Source: Hofstenia miamia (Eukaryota; Xenacoelomorpha; Acoela). From it: DNA of 64,000 nt. The stretch lies in the NCBI GenBank assembly GCA_004352715.1, contig SCFE01000005.1, positions 142,431 through 206,430 of the forward strand. Reading direction: 5' to 3'. Positions 24,423 through 34,549 of this stretch are shown here, piece after piece (position 1 is the first letter of the stretch; each line of letters begins with the position of its first letter). A model generated the notes under the pieces. That model saw only the letters and a program-made list of their open reading frames with translations, was not told the DNA's origin and did no database searches. The position numbers and the translations under genes were made by a program.

Positions 24423-24810
24423 TCTCAGTTCTTATCTTCCTTAACTCCTTAGTGACCTCTAGGAGGAACCCTCTAGGTTGTGCTTCTACGTATTCTTTTA
24501 GACCTCGGGCTTCTGCTTCTACAGTTTCCTCCACATTTAGCAGTCCTTTTCCTCCTTTATGCCCATCAACATCTCCATTTAAGTTGAAAGCCCTCTCTGC
24601 TGCTAATACCTTCCTTGTCTCCCTGTCTAGCTCCCTAATTTCATTCTTATTCCATCTAACTATTCCTGCCGAATATCCCAACACTGGTGTCGCCCATGTA
24701 TTAATTGCTTTTATACTATTCTGCAAATTCAATGCTGACTTCTGTAGTACCTTCCTTACTCTCCTCTTGTATTCTTGTTTGTCTTCCTTCTACAATTCTG
24801 CCCATGTACC
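24181..24810 (-). pseudogene. LINE post-RT (thumb) region
   Basis: Seen: EYKRRVRKVLQKSALN leads into INTWATPVLGYSAGIVRW (24650-24705), ELDRETRKVL, then a degraded DVDxxxxxxxxGKGLLNVEE block and EARGLKEYV. Known: in REL-endonuclease LINEs this is the conserved stretch after the RT palm. The usual RLYLPR segment between DVD and GGRGL is shortened here to HKGGKGLL. The following residues pass into the C-terminal domain in another frame at about 24422. Confidence 0.7.
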
Positions 24811-25550
24811 TCATCTCTGCCTGGGGCCTTCCAGTTCTTCATCTTCTTTAGAGCCTCCTTCAGTCTTGCAGTTGTGATTGCTTCTTCTTATTGCCTGAAT
24901 TCCTTCTGAATCTGTTCACTGTCTATATCTTGTCCCGCACTTCCCCATATATTCTCCCAGAACCTTACTGCGTCCTACCTGCGCTAGCTGTAGCCTTTTC
25001 TCCTGCATCTAGTTCTTTGTAGAATCTTCCTTCTTGGGTCTCAAACTTTATATTGTCTCTTGAATGCTTTGCCTTATATTTTCTCCGTTTCTCAGCATCT
25101 GCAACTAATCTCTGTTTAAGTTCTTCTCTTGCTTAGCCTGTTCAACTCTCTTTTACCCCCTATTTTCATTCAACTGTAACTTTCGCACTTGTCCTGCAAG
25201 CCTCTGCTCGGTGACTTCTAATCGCATTTCTGCCTTCCTCCATTCTTCCATTATTCTCTTCCTGTAACCCCTCTCATCTGGCCTGCTTCTTCTGTAACAC
25301 TCCAGTGCTGTTCTGTTCTGCTCATCTGTCTATTTATACCGTCGTCCATTGGTCTGTGTGGATCCTATACTACCATATCTCGAGTCCATACTCCCGATTG
25401 TGGAGTCCGCCTGGCCGGAGATTCTTCGCACCCTCTGACCATTTAAGGCCTGCAGGGGACTGAGCGCTTTTTCTTTCGTTGTCACTTTCATATTAGTAAA
25501 GGTCTTCGCGATCCCAGTTTCGCGTTCTACCCTTTGGCCACTGGGACCCA

Positions 25551-26037
25551 TTATTATTATTATTATTATTATTATTNNNNNNNNNNNNNNNNNNNNNNNN
25601 NNNNNNNNNNNNNNNNNNNNNNNNNNNNNNNNNNNNNNNNNNNNNNNNNNNNNNNNNNNNNNNNNNNNNNNNNNNNNNNNNNNNNNNNNNNNNNNNNNNN
25701 NNNNNNNNNNNNNNNNNNNNNNNNNNNNNNNNNNNNNNNNNNNNNNNNNNNNNNNNNNNNNNNNNNNNNNNNNNNNNNNNNNNNNNNNNNNNNNNNNNNN
25801 NNNNNNNNNNNNNNNNNNNNNNNNNNNNNNNNNNNNNNNNNNNNNNNNNNNNNNNNNNNNNNNNNNNNNNNNNNNNNNNNNNNNNNNNNNNNNNNNNNNN
25901 NNNNNNNNNNNNNNNNNNNNNNNNNNNNNNNNNNNNNNNNNNNNNNNNNNNNNNNNNNNNNNNNNNNNNNNNNNNNNNNNNNNNNNNNNNNNNNNNNNNN
26001 NNNNNNNNNNNNNNNNNNNNNNNNNNNNNNNNNNNNN
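25551..26037. other. (ATT)n repeat followed by scaffold gap (N 25577-26037)
   Basis: A trinucleotide run of about nine units leads into 461 N. The right edge is a (TA)n run to 26064. Confidence 0.95.
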
Positions 26038-26064
26038 TATATATATATATATATATATATATAT

Positions 26065-26599
26065 GAAGCGAATTTTTGAGGCCTTGCAAAACGCCAGAGG
26101 AATTCTGTCTTAGTAAATGTGCATTAATGCACTTAAAAAATACATATCGGGTTTCAATTAAAACTAGTTTTGTCAGCCGCTGTATCTCATTAAGAAATAC
26201 TGTGGAAGTAAACTCAAGTAGTAACTTAGAACATTTTGCGATATGGATTTCCAAATGCAAAACAATGACCAGAACCAGTATGGGTATTTGATTTAATATT
26301 TAACATTTGGGATCATTCATTTTTTCAATTGCACTGTACATTTAGATATGAAGAAAAATTTACCTTAAGGTTATCCGTATTTTATTGTATGTTTTTTATA
26401 AAATTCCTGTAATTTGTATTTTTTTTTAGCTAACACAAGCAGTCACTTGTTTCAAATCAACACCTTGTAATACAGTCTTGCACTTCCTACACGCAAAGAG
26501 TAAAAAATCCTTTTGAAGCAAACATATTTCACAATAGACATTGGAATTATAGTTATATACTCAAATAGTAATGAATTCAAAATTCGATTTATAATTTTT
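26065..26599. other. AT-rich spacer, nothing recognised
   Basis: Short frames only; none carries a motif. Confidence 0.5.
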
Positions 26600-27639
26600 C
26601 ATTAGAGAACAAAGAAGGCTTACTGAAAATATTAAAATTAATGGTTGCGATAATGATAAAAAATAACTTAATATTAAAAAATTAAAGATGTCATTTGAAG
26701 TAGTGTTACCATTTGCGTTGTGTACAAAAGTAGTTTCATGAAAAGTAATTAAATCATTTGTCTTTAGTCAATTTAATCAATTTGCAATTTTTATTCAGAA
26801 TCTCACATTGCAAGGACATTCATTACTATCAAAATAATTTCCAACTGGAAATTGATATAACTTAGCTATATCATATGATATCTTGCCCTCGAATTATTAC
26901 ATTCACTATCAATTCTTATGGATGATTCACAAATTTATTCATAAATTAAACTCACTAACTTTTCTTAATAACTGCATGAACATGAATAAAAAGTATAAAA
27001 CGCTTTTCAGTATCAATAATGGTCAAATTGCATTTTTCTTTAGATATTCAATCTTATGAAATGAATAAACATTGATATAAAATTTTGAGTAAGCATATTT
27101 GACATACATAATAAAAGTAGTATGGGGTATTTTGATCCTCTGTCTATTTCCGACGTTATTGGAAAAACATATATATTCTGTTTTGTAGTAATATTTTTTC
27201 ACAGACAAAATTATGTTATTATCCATGATACATTGCGCGCATGAATTGTGGTTAAACAAACAAATTTAAAATCCATTGAAATTTAAATTCTTTCTATATA
27301 CAAAATATATTTTTTTCACAATTTTCAAAATTTCAAGATGCCAAATAAGCTTGATAATGTACACGCCAACATCAAAATTTAAAAGTGAAACGTACTACAA
27401 ATCTTCTCCTAGTACTAATAATGACGAGAGACTTTTGAATTATGTTTCAAGAAATTACCCATAATAAATATTGTATAGTAAATAGTTTTGTAAAGAGTCA
27501 TATCGTGTACTAATTTCTTTGATTATATATATAGGGTTATATATATATATATATATATNNNNNNNNNNNNNNNNNNNNNNNNNNNNNNNNNNNNNNNNNN
27601 NNNNNNNNNNNNNNNNNNNNNNNNNNNNNNNATATAGGG

Positions 27640-27673
<34 letters not shown>

Positions 27674-27690
27674 GCAATAAATTTGCTTGT
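26600..27690 (+). mobile_element. LINE 3' fragment, same family as 38773-39790
   Basis: Seen: 26607-26690 (GGCTTACTGAAAATATTAAA...) and 26760-27085 align by eye with 38998-39075 and 39208-39565. Shared words include CAGAATCTCACATTGCAAGG / CAAAATCTCACATCGCAAGA and GATTCACAAATTTATTCAT. The 3' end pairs 27440-27520 with 39700-39740 (TAAATAGTTTTGTAAA) and ends in CGCAATAAATTTGCTT, against AAGCAATAAATTTGCTT in the other copy. Between 27087 and 27440 the two copies differ, so one carries an insertion. The terminal part contains a (TA)n run and a gap (N 27559-27631). Confidence 0.65.
27559..27631. other. Scaffold gap inside (TA)n
   Basis: 73 N flanked on both sides by ATATAGGGTTATATATA. The repeated edge suggests both flanks read the same repeat. 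Confidence 0.95.
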
Positions 27691-27822
27691 TATTATAGTA
27701 TTGAGAAATAGAACAGTATTGGGGAAGCCAATTCGTTTATAAAATTTGTAATTTGTGTGTATGTGTATGTATGTATGAATGTATGTAGTACTTTATATAA
27801 TTGGTTTTGTTAAATTTACGCC

Positions 27823-27828
27823 TTTATT
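27823..27828 (-). terminator. Candidate polyadenylation signal of the SLC22-type gene
   Basis: AATAAA on the minus strand, about 157 bases after the stop codon of the transporter. It is the nearest canonical hexamer I noticed, but such hexamers are common in AT-rich DNA. Confidence 0.35.
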
Positions 27829-27984
27829 ATTACGTCGCTATTATTAATATAATTATTTAATTTTGTCGTGTTTGTTGAAATGGTGGAGACAATATTGACG
27901 AAATATACGAATTTAGTTTTACAATTATTGAAATTAGAATTTGATTAAAAACATCTTGTTAGTAGAAAAATAGTCATATATTGG

Positions 27985-29475
27985 TTATATAAATGATGCA
28001 ATCAATTCACTTTCAGAATGTGGACGTGCATTTTTTGGCTTTGAAAAATTACGTTTCCGTAGATGATACTCGTCAATATCATCTGGAATATCATTATTTA
28101 ACGTCTCAGGTAAAAGCGTTGACACCAAAAGCACGAAAAGTAAGCTTGGGATAATAATTGTATAAAACCACAAGTTATTAAGCGACTGCAATAAAAAAGT
28201 ATTCAGTAATGATAACGGAAAGACACAAGCATATGCTAATGCAATACCAGAAGCTCTTACAATTGTAGGAAGACATTCTGTACTCAGTATAAAAAGTGAT
28301 CCTTCTGCTGAGCTTCTAAAATAATGGAAAAGTGGCATGCCAATTTCAGTTAAAAAATTCGATGAATCCATTTGGGAATTGAGGAATTTTAAGAAAATGC
28401 AAAGTAAAATAGCAGAGATTATTGAACTTTGAAAAGCCAACTTACGACCAAATTTATTAGCAATGAAATATTGAAGAACAAATATAACAACTACAAAGGA
28501 AAAATTAATGATTTCAAAAATCACTGCTTGCTCAGTTTCAGTTTCAACATCTTCAGAAAACACAAAAAGGAGCATTTGAATAGCATACCAGCTCGATGCG
28601 AATGCAATCATTTCTATTATTGCATTATTTGTCGTAAGCAATGCACACAAGTTCCAGTCACAACAGAAAATTTTATTTCTGTTGTTTTCTTCTAATTTCA
28701 ATGTTGCCATTTCAGTGATTACTTCCTTTACAGCTATTTGTAATTGGGATTTATTCTCGTTAAATATTTTTTCAATAAGATTAGCTGCCTCTTTGAATCG
28801 CTGCTTTTGTAAAAGCCATCTTGGAGACTCATCAATAACTTTCCACAACAAACATAATTCTACTGTCAGCGCCAATGCTATACAAATGGAAAGGATTTTG
28901 TCGTTCTTAATTATATCTAAATATGTATAATCTCCTAAATTCTTGTTAATGACAGTATATAAAAAATAGTTTGCATATAAATATTTTGCTCTGTTACATT
29001 TTGTCGAAAATTCGCATAGCAAAATCATTATTCCAAAGAACTGCAATTCCATTAGAACCATTCCCATGCAATGAACAAGATATGACAGAAAGGAAGATAC
29101 CGGTTGCAGTGAACTTAATATTAAGACTAGCTGGACTATTGTCACTATCACTAATGTCTGTTTTCTGCCAAATCTGTCCACTATTACACTGAAAATCAGA
29201 GCAAAAGAAACAAAAACAGAAGGAAATATCCAAGACAAATTTTTTTCATTACATGCGTATTGCAATTCTTTAATGTCATTTACTGTCTTATTGCCAATTA
29301 TATCGAATGTGTCAAAATTACAATGTAGCTCTTGACATTTTTTATAATTGTGATAAGTAATTAAATTTGTTTCATACGTGATAAAAAAGCAATAAAGCCA
29401 GATTAGCAAACATTTAGCATTCCACAAGCCAAATCCTGCTTGATCCAACAACTCATTAATGTCATATTCAAGCAT
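27985..29475 (-). CDS. SLC22-family (organic cation/anion) transporter, MFS
   Basis: Intact 496-residue frame with stop. Seen: N-terminal LLDQAGFGLWNAK (the usual SLC22 start); first membrane segment about 22-41; a short Cys-containing external loop (C47, C52, C75; possible glycosylation at N62-K-T); DRFGRK at 100-105 (MFS loop 2-3 signature); ESPRWLL at 216-222, the SLC22 hallmark after segment 6; NKFGRK in the second half; STECLPTIVRASG and LPETLNND (455-462). Overall 12 hydrophobic segments are expected. Known: the family moves organic cations, anions or zwitterions across the plasma membrane; substrate cannot be predicted. The external loop is about 40 residues, shorter than in many vertebrate members. 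The start at 29475 gives the complete family N-terminus. The gene has no intron, is flanked by LINE debris, and shows no frame damage, so it is either a native single-exon gene or a functional retrocopy. Confidence 0.88.
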   Translation of the reverse strand: MLEYDINELLDQAGFGLWNAKCLLIWLYCFFITYETNLITYHNYKKCQELHCNFDTFDIIGNKTVNDIKELQYACNEKNLSWIFPSVFVSFALIFSVIVDRFGRKQTLVIVTIVQLVLILSSLQPVSSFLSYLVHCMGMVLMELQFFGIMILLCEFSTKCNRAKYLYANYFLYTVINKNLGDYTYLDIIKNDKILSICIALALTVELCLLWKVIDESPRWLLQKQRFKEAANLIEKIFNENKSQLQIAVKEVITEMATLKLEENNRNKIFCCDWNLCALLTTNNAIIEMIAFASSWYAIQMLLFVFSEDVETETEQAVIFEIINFSFVVVIFVLQYFIANKFGRKLAFQSSIISAILLCIFLKFLNSQMDSSNFLTEIGMPLFHYFRSSAEGSLFILSTECLPTIVRASGIALAYACVFPLSLLNTFLLQSLNNLWFYTIIIPSLLFVLLVSTLLPETLNNDIPDDIDEYHLRKRNFSKPKNARPHSESELIASFI

Positions 29476-30800
29476 GTATCAAAATTCAGTTATGATTAAA
29501 AATGAGGGAAAACTTTCCACAATTTTTCAAATTTATTACTTTCTTTGTGCATTAAATATAGTAACATTTTGTATCATTGTTAAGTTCAAATAATATTTTA
29601 GCAATTGCATAATTTCTGTATTTTAGATGCCAATTACTTTTATTGTTAATTTGTTTTTCTCAAATACGATCTTATAAATCACCCTAAATCTGAGGGATTG
29701 AAGAATTTAGGCAATAAACATCAAAAAGGTTTGCATGCACATGACTTCAGCATTGGATTTCATAGTGGCATGTGACATGCATGTGTATATATGATCGAGC
29801 ATGTGATTTATTAAATTTTTCGATGTTTTCAAAATATTTTAAGGCTAGCAGGAATATCTAAAATTATTTTACTAATTTTTTCATTAATTAATTAGATGAT
29901 AGCACAAAGCAATCTACATATTTGAGCAAATTCTCCTGACCTTAGAAATGGTTTTTGATATAAACATTTTTCGAGGCTTTCTTAAGGCAAAATTCGATCT
30001 TGACTTTTGCTAAAATGAATAAAAAAGACTGTTCTAGACGCAAAATTTAGTTTAGAAGAGAAAAGAACTTGTTCGAATTCGATTTGACTGTTATTCACTG
30101 CCTACGTTTTTCCAATGGCCTACTACAAATAAAATTTTTTGAGATAAGGACCAAAATACTGTTACAGGTTATTCTTAATGTGTTGACTATACTTGAGAAA
30201 TCAGTAAGTCTCTAAACAAATTGCAGATATCGAGTTTGCAGTACTCTAGTCGTGCTTAAGTAGAAATCTAGTTCTACATAGAGGTGATAATTTATATTAG
30301 AAAAGTATTAAATAAATTGTTTCCGCTTATACGGATTTTTTGGGTGTCAAATTATTGTGAAGTCATCTTTAGAAATAAATAGCAAGAACCTGGTACTACT
30401 AATTCAATTTTGAATTGCTTTTAATAGTCTTTAACTCAAAATTTACATTTATACTAGTTTCCCTTCAAATTGGCAGAACTATAACATTAATATTGGAACA
30501 AATAACAAATTGGCATTACATATTATTTTGAAAATAAACATTAAATATCATTTTCCGTATACGTGTATAAATTTATATGCTCCAGCATTTCGTTTATCGC
30601 AATGGCCCTGCACAATCATCAGAATTGCGAAACAGAATAAGTGTGCAGCTCAGCATTTAACCCACGGTAGAATTCAAAATTGTTACAATGTTTGTTAAAA
30701 TGATGATCACATTGAACAATTATTATTAATTCCTTTACATGTATATTCTCATCACATCTCATTCTTGTTCTATTTATAAATTTTCTAATAACTTTTGCTA
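29476..30800. other. Upstream flank of the transporter, no gene seen
   Basis: AT-rich. It must contain the promoter of the minus-strand transporter, but I see no convincing TATA/initiator arrangement. Short frames at 30510-30819 have no domain. Confidence 0.5.
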
Positions 30801-31320
30801 TTGCTTTTTTTAAAGTCATTCGTGGGACACGTGGTATATAATATTATTTTTACCTTCAAAATGATCATTAATCAATTTTTCAAAGCACTATTAACTTTTT
30901 ATAGTGGTTTCATTTGTGTAGTGTACAATTTATAGGAGGAAGGCTAGTGTCTGCGAGGTTATATATACACACAAGATATTTTTGGATCATCTGCTCATTG
31001 AACAATCACAAAACAACAAATGTATTTACTTGAATTATAATATTGCTCAGTTGTTACAATTTTCAATTTGATAGACCAACAACCCCATCATATCAAACAT
31101 GCCATTGCACAGAGCAGTAGCTACGCAGTGTGAATCACAAAATAGATGTTATCGATACTCATTTTTTAGTAGTGTTTAGTATGAAAATCTTAGTTCCTCA
31201 TCACCTGGTAATTAAGAAAAATAAACTCTTTGAACTTGCGAAATCGGATCCCATCAATCTGAATTGAACTAATTGATGAACACGCTAAGCGATTATTCAA
31301 AAAGAGCCACAAATTTAATT
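30801..31320. repeat. 520-bp direct repeat, copy 1
   Basis: Identical to 32385-32904 except C at 31007 versus T at 32591. Its last 132 bases (31189-31320) also occur at 34550-34681. Confidence 0.93.
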
Positions 31321-31880
31321 ATGAATGTAAGTTAAAGGATTATTTCAAATGCCTAAAGAAATCTAACCAAAAATGGAATTTTCTTAATAAAAGCATTGGC
31401 AAACTAAAGGGCTAAATATTTGCATTGAAGAAATAAAGCATGATAATAGGACGTACAAAAATAAGAAGGATATCACAAATATTTTAAGCAGAAATTTTTG
31501 AAAATATGGGTAAATACAATTTTAAATTCGAAGAAAATGGAAACTTTTCATCTCAACAACCTGTTATACGAAGGGAACAGTTTCATTTCAACTTAATTTT
31601 CTATCATGATCTTAGAAATGTAGTAAATAAACTAGATACTAATAAATCTTGTGAATCCAGCAACCTACCGCTTTGGATAATTAAAAAATATTTTTATATT
31701 TTTGGTCAATACCTACTTGTAGAATTTAACCAAAGTATTATAAATAATGACTTTCCTCCGCTTTTAAAGCAATTGGATATTTCACCGTTATGTAAAAAAG
31801 AGAACCACTAGATCCCATAAACTATCGACCGATTAGCGTAACACACCCTTTCTCAAAAATATTTGAAAAACGTCTAGCTA
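31189..31880 (+). mobile_element. LINE RT fragment, copy A
   Basis: Matches 34550-35241 over 692 bp with no difference seen. The frame 31506-31811 (101 codons) encodes VVNKLDTNKSCESSNLPLWI and then LKQLDISPLCKKE. It continues after a stop as DPINYRPISVTHPFSKIFEK in another phase (31811-31870). Known: these are the first RT blocks of CR1/Jockey-like LINEs (N-K-S/A-x-G-x-D-x-L-P, PxxW/LK, NYRPISV). Copy A then breaks at 31880, where copy B continues into further RT sequence. Confidence 0.75.
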
Positions 31881-32097
31881 TTTTTATAATCCATGAAGGT
31901 ATGCCATCGTGACCCATCGAAGTAACTCATTACAAGAAATTGTAGCACAAATTGTTGTAGCCATCTAACAGCAAAACAGAATGACGTATTCAATTACGGA
32001 CGCAAATATATTACGTGGGAAACGTAAGTTGAACGTTTATTATTCTCTAATTAGCTTACGTAAAAATTTTAATAATACATTAAGAAATTTCTCTTAA

Positions 32098-32383
32098 ATG
32101 GAGACTTTAAACTGTTTTACCTGTAATTCAGTCATAAAAGATGACAAAATTTTCAAATGCATTAATTGCAATAAACATTTGCATTTGAATAAAAAATGTA
32201 CAGGATTTTCAAGCAACTGTATAGAATCAATAATCCAATACCGAAAACATTTCTTGACTCTATGTAGTGAATGCGTTGATAAAAAGCATTTCTTGTTTCA
32301 TACTGAAAACAATTCTGAAAGTCAAATGAAAACAATTTCTCTATCAATTGAAAAATTGAATGAAAATATAAATTCTTTACGGA
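32098..32383 (+). pseudogene. LINE ORF1 start: PHD-type zinc finger plus coiled coil
   Basis: Starts at ATG 32098 and stays open to the single N at 32384. Seen: CFTC at residues 6-9, KCINCNKHLHLNKKC, then LCSEC about 35 residues on, and DKK. These give Cys and His in the C-x2-C ... C-x2-C-x4-H-x-H ... C-x2-C order of a PHD-like finger. A heptad-like segment MKTISLSIEKLNENINSLR follows and should begin a coiled coil. Known: ORF1 proteins of some CR1/L2-like LINEs carry a PHD finger and a coiled coil. The frame is cut off at the contig join, so its C-terminal half is lost. It probably belongs to the same family as the RT fragments at 31.2 and 34.6 kb. Confidence 0.6.
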
Positions 32384-32384
32384 N

Positions 32385-32904
32385 TTGCTTTTTTTAAAGT
32401 CATTCGTGGGACACGTGGTATATAATATTATTTTTACCTTCAAAATGATCATTAATCAATTTTTCAAAGCACTATTAACTTTTTATAGTGGTTTCATTTG
32501 TGTAGTGTACAATTTATAGGAGGAAGGCTAGTGTCTGCGAGGTTATATATACACACAAGATATTTTTGGATCATCTGCTCATTGAACAATTACAAAACAA
32601 CAAATGTATTTACTTGAATTATAATATTGCTCAGTTGTTACAATTTTCAATTTGATAGACCAACAACCCCATCATATCAAACATGCCATTGCACAGAGCA
32701 GTAGCTACGCAGTGTGAATCACAAAATAGATGTTATCGATACTCATTTTTTAGTAGTGTTTAGTATGAAAATCTTAGTTCCTCATCACCTGGTAATTAAG
32801 AAAAATAAACTCTTTGAACTTGCGAAATCGGATCCCATCAATCTGAATTGAACTAATTGATGAACACGCTAAGCGATTATTCAAAAAGAGCCACAAATTT
32901 AATT
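32385..32904. repeat. 520-bp direct repeat, copy 2
   Basis: Begins immediately after the single N at 32384 and repeats 30801-31320 with one substitution. It then continues into unrelated AT-rich DNA at 32905. Confidence 0.93.
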
Positions 32905-33590
32905 CATGTGATTAAATTAATTACAATATTTCATAAATATTTGAAAATTTGATATAAAAACCCCCAAAATAAATCTATTATCTATAATTTTAAAATGGAC
33001 ATTAATTTTCCATTAATGACCATAGTTAGTTTTATTCATTTTCGGTATTTCCCTTAATGGATTTTTTAAATATTTTTTTATTTAAATTGCATATGTGTAG
33101 GTACATTGTGACAAAGTGTTTACCAATCTATCTCTTTGTGTAAGTTGATTGAAACTTACTCCATACATCACTTTTTCGAGGATATTCTTTGGACTTTTTT
33201 TTAATTGATGCTTTCTCATTAGACATAAAGTTGTGTTTAGCAAGTGACCAAACAGCGCCAATGATACAAATAAACACTTCAGATTTGATTAAATTCATTC
33301 GAGTCATATCTTCCGATTACCAATATATAAATTAGAGAAATGGTTAAACATGTTAAATTAGCAGAATAATAGTACGTAACTGTGTGTCGCCCATTACTAG
33401 AGTCAATTGCGCACACAGTAATTAATAAAAAACACAGGAATTTGTGTACAACAACAGTAGAAAGTCGCCTAGAAAATATAATACGAATAAACTTTGGAGT
33501 GTGTGGTTTGCAGTACATTCAACAGAATTAGGCTAAATGTAATATGTGATTCGTAATTTTTGTAGACAAGTTTATATTTATTATTATAGA
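32905..33590. other. AT-rich spacer, nothing firm
   Basis: Contains an ATTAATTTTCCATTAATG-type segment near 33000 resembling the hAT-like MITE body at 19.5-20.1 kb. TTTATTATTATAG at about 33578-33590 could act as a splice acceptor for the frame that follows. Confidence 0.4.
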
Positions 33591-33597
33591 CGTTGTT

Positions 33598-34436
33598 GAG
33601 AACGGTCGGGTTTCACGTTCTCTAGTGTTAATTATTGACGCATTCGCTGGTGATACAACACTGGAAGCGGCATCTGCTTTTATTGAGGCTAAACAAAAGA
33701 CGCCGCTACATCAAATGTTTTGCCGACTGGATCAAACTAATTCTTCCAAAGCTCTTCTATTTCTTTTCCGTCAGTGCATTCAAGATCGTAAAGACATCTC
33801 TACTGAAACAGAATCCGCTTATACGTCTCATATATCTTCAGCAGAATCAGAATCAGAATCTCCTTCGTCACCTGCAATAAAATCTAAAGATTCCGAAGTG
33901 CAGCCATCATCCGCATCAACATCCGTCACTTCCAACACATCATCAGAAAAACCGACTACGCACATCAAACGCATCAAACCAAATTCTACAACACTCGTTC
34001 TTGGAAGCTCGATTCTCAAATATGCTAGATCACATAATCTCCTCTTCCATCAAACTACAACAGTTCACAGCTATCCAGGACACAGCACTCAAGAGCTCAA
34101 CGAAAAAGTAGAAAATTTCAAACCACAACGCCTTCAACACGTCGTCATTAACACAGGACTAATCGATTCCTTGAATAATCCTCGGCAGTTTCAGCAATCT
34201 CTACATCAACTTATCACCTTACAGTCTCTTCATACGATGTCCTAAAGAAGAACCACTCCATTCAAGAATGTAACAAAATCATAAGATCCTTTATTTCTCA
34301 AAATATTCATATAATCGAAGTCTTTTCACACTTTCTGATCAATCACCGCACAATAGATGTTGAACTCTTCGCCAAGGATGGCATTCACTTGTTTCGAAAA
34401 GGTCTTTCTACACTGATCTCAGCGTTCTTCTATTGA
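33598..34436 (+). pseudogene. SGNH-hydrolase (esterase-like) ORF1 of a LINE
   Basis: Seen: an open stretch from about 33598 without a clear ATG (first possible alternative start GTG 33625). It has a unique N-terminal part (about 60 residues), a Ser/Glu/Pro/Thr-rich linker, then TTLVLGSSILKYA (GSS at residues 127-129 from 33625), HSYPGHSTQEL, HVVINTGLIDSL and a stop at 34245. In the next phase the sequence goes on to FAKDGIHLFRKG (D 34377, H 34386) and a stop at 34436. Known: SGNH enzymes use Ser in GxS and Asp/His in DxxH, and an esterase domain of this type occurs in ORF1 of CR1/L2-like LINEs. All three catalytic residues are present, split by one frameshift near 34230. The usual GxND block is altered (GLID). 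An RT fragment of a LINE follows 115 bp downstream. Confidence 0.6.
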
Positions 34437-34549
34437 CTCACCTCGTTCTTATGCTTCAGTAGCTTCAGAAGGTATGTCATTCCTAACTCCCTAAAACTTT
34501 CAACGCATCAAACAATCAGTCGTATCGAATCTCCTACATCACTGCAATG

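Larger units (their letters stand above)
23765..25550 (-). mobile_element. REL-endonuclease LINE relic lacking its RT core
   Basis: Read on the minus strand: about 25000-24820 encodes the pre-RT segment ending KKMKNWKAPG (24821-24850). From 24780 the thumb/post-RT region appears (EYKRRVRKVLQ, then INTWATPVLGYSAGIVRW), followed by the C-terminal zinc-knuckle region, the REL-type endonuclease segment and a VEVVPVVVGS tail near 23850. The roughly 350-400 residues of RT palm with the YADD box that belong between KAPG and EYKRRVR are missing: a clean internal deletion near 24785-24815. The arrangement fits REL-endonuclease LINEs (R2/R4/Dong-like); the clade is not resolved. Confidence 0.75.

Noticed and set aside
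23924-24877. Plus-strand frames of 127 and 182 codons rich in Ser, Leu and Phe
   Set aside because: They are antisense shadows of the minus-strand REL-type LINE, which carries recognisable motifs.
25493-26260. Long open frames across N runs (also 35247-36398, 37512-38816, 42117-43347, 49241-49630)
   Set aside because: They are open only because N codons are not stops; the real residues are a few codons at each edge. Where an edge holds genuine coding sequence (35247-35330, 37512-37772) it is annotated separately.
28429-29233. Short plus- and minus-strand frames of 73-88 codons inside the transporter
   Set aside because: Shadows of the SLC22-type gene in other phases, without domains.
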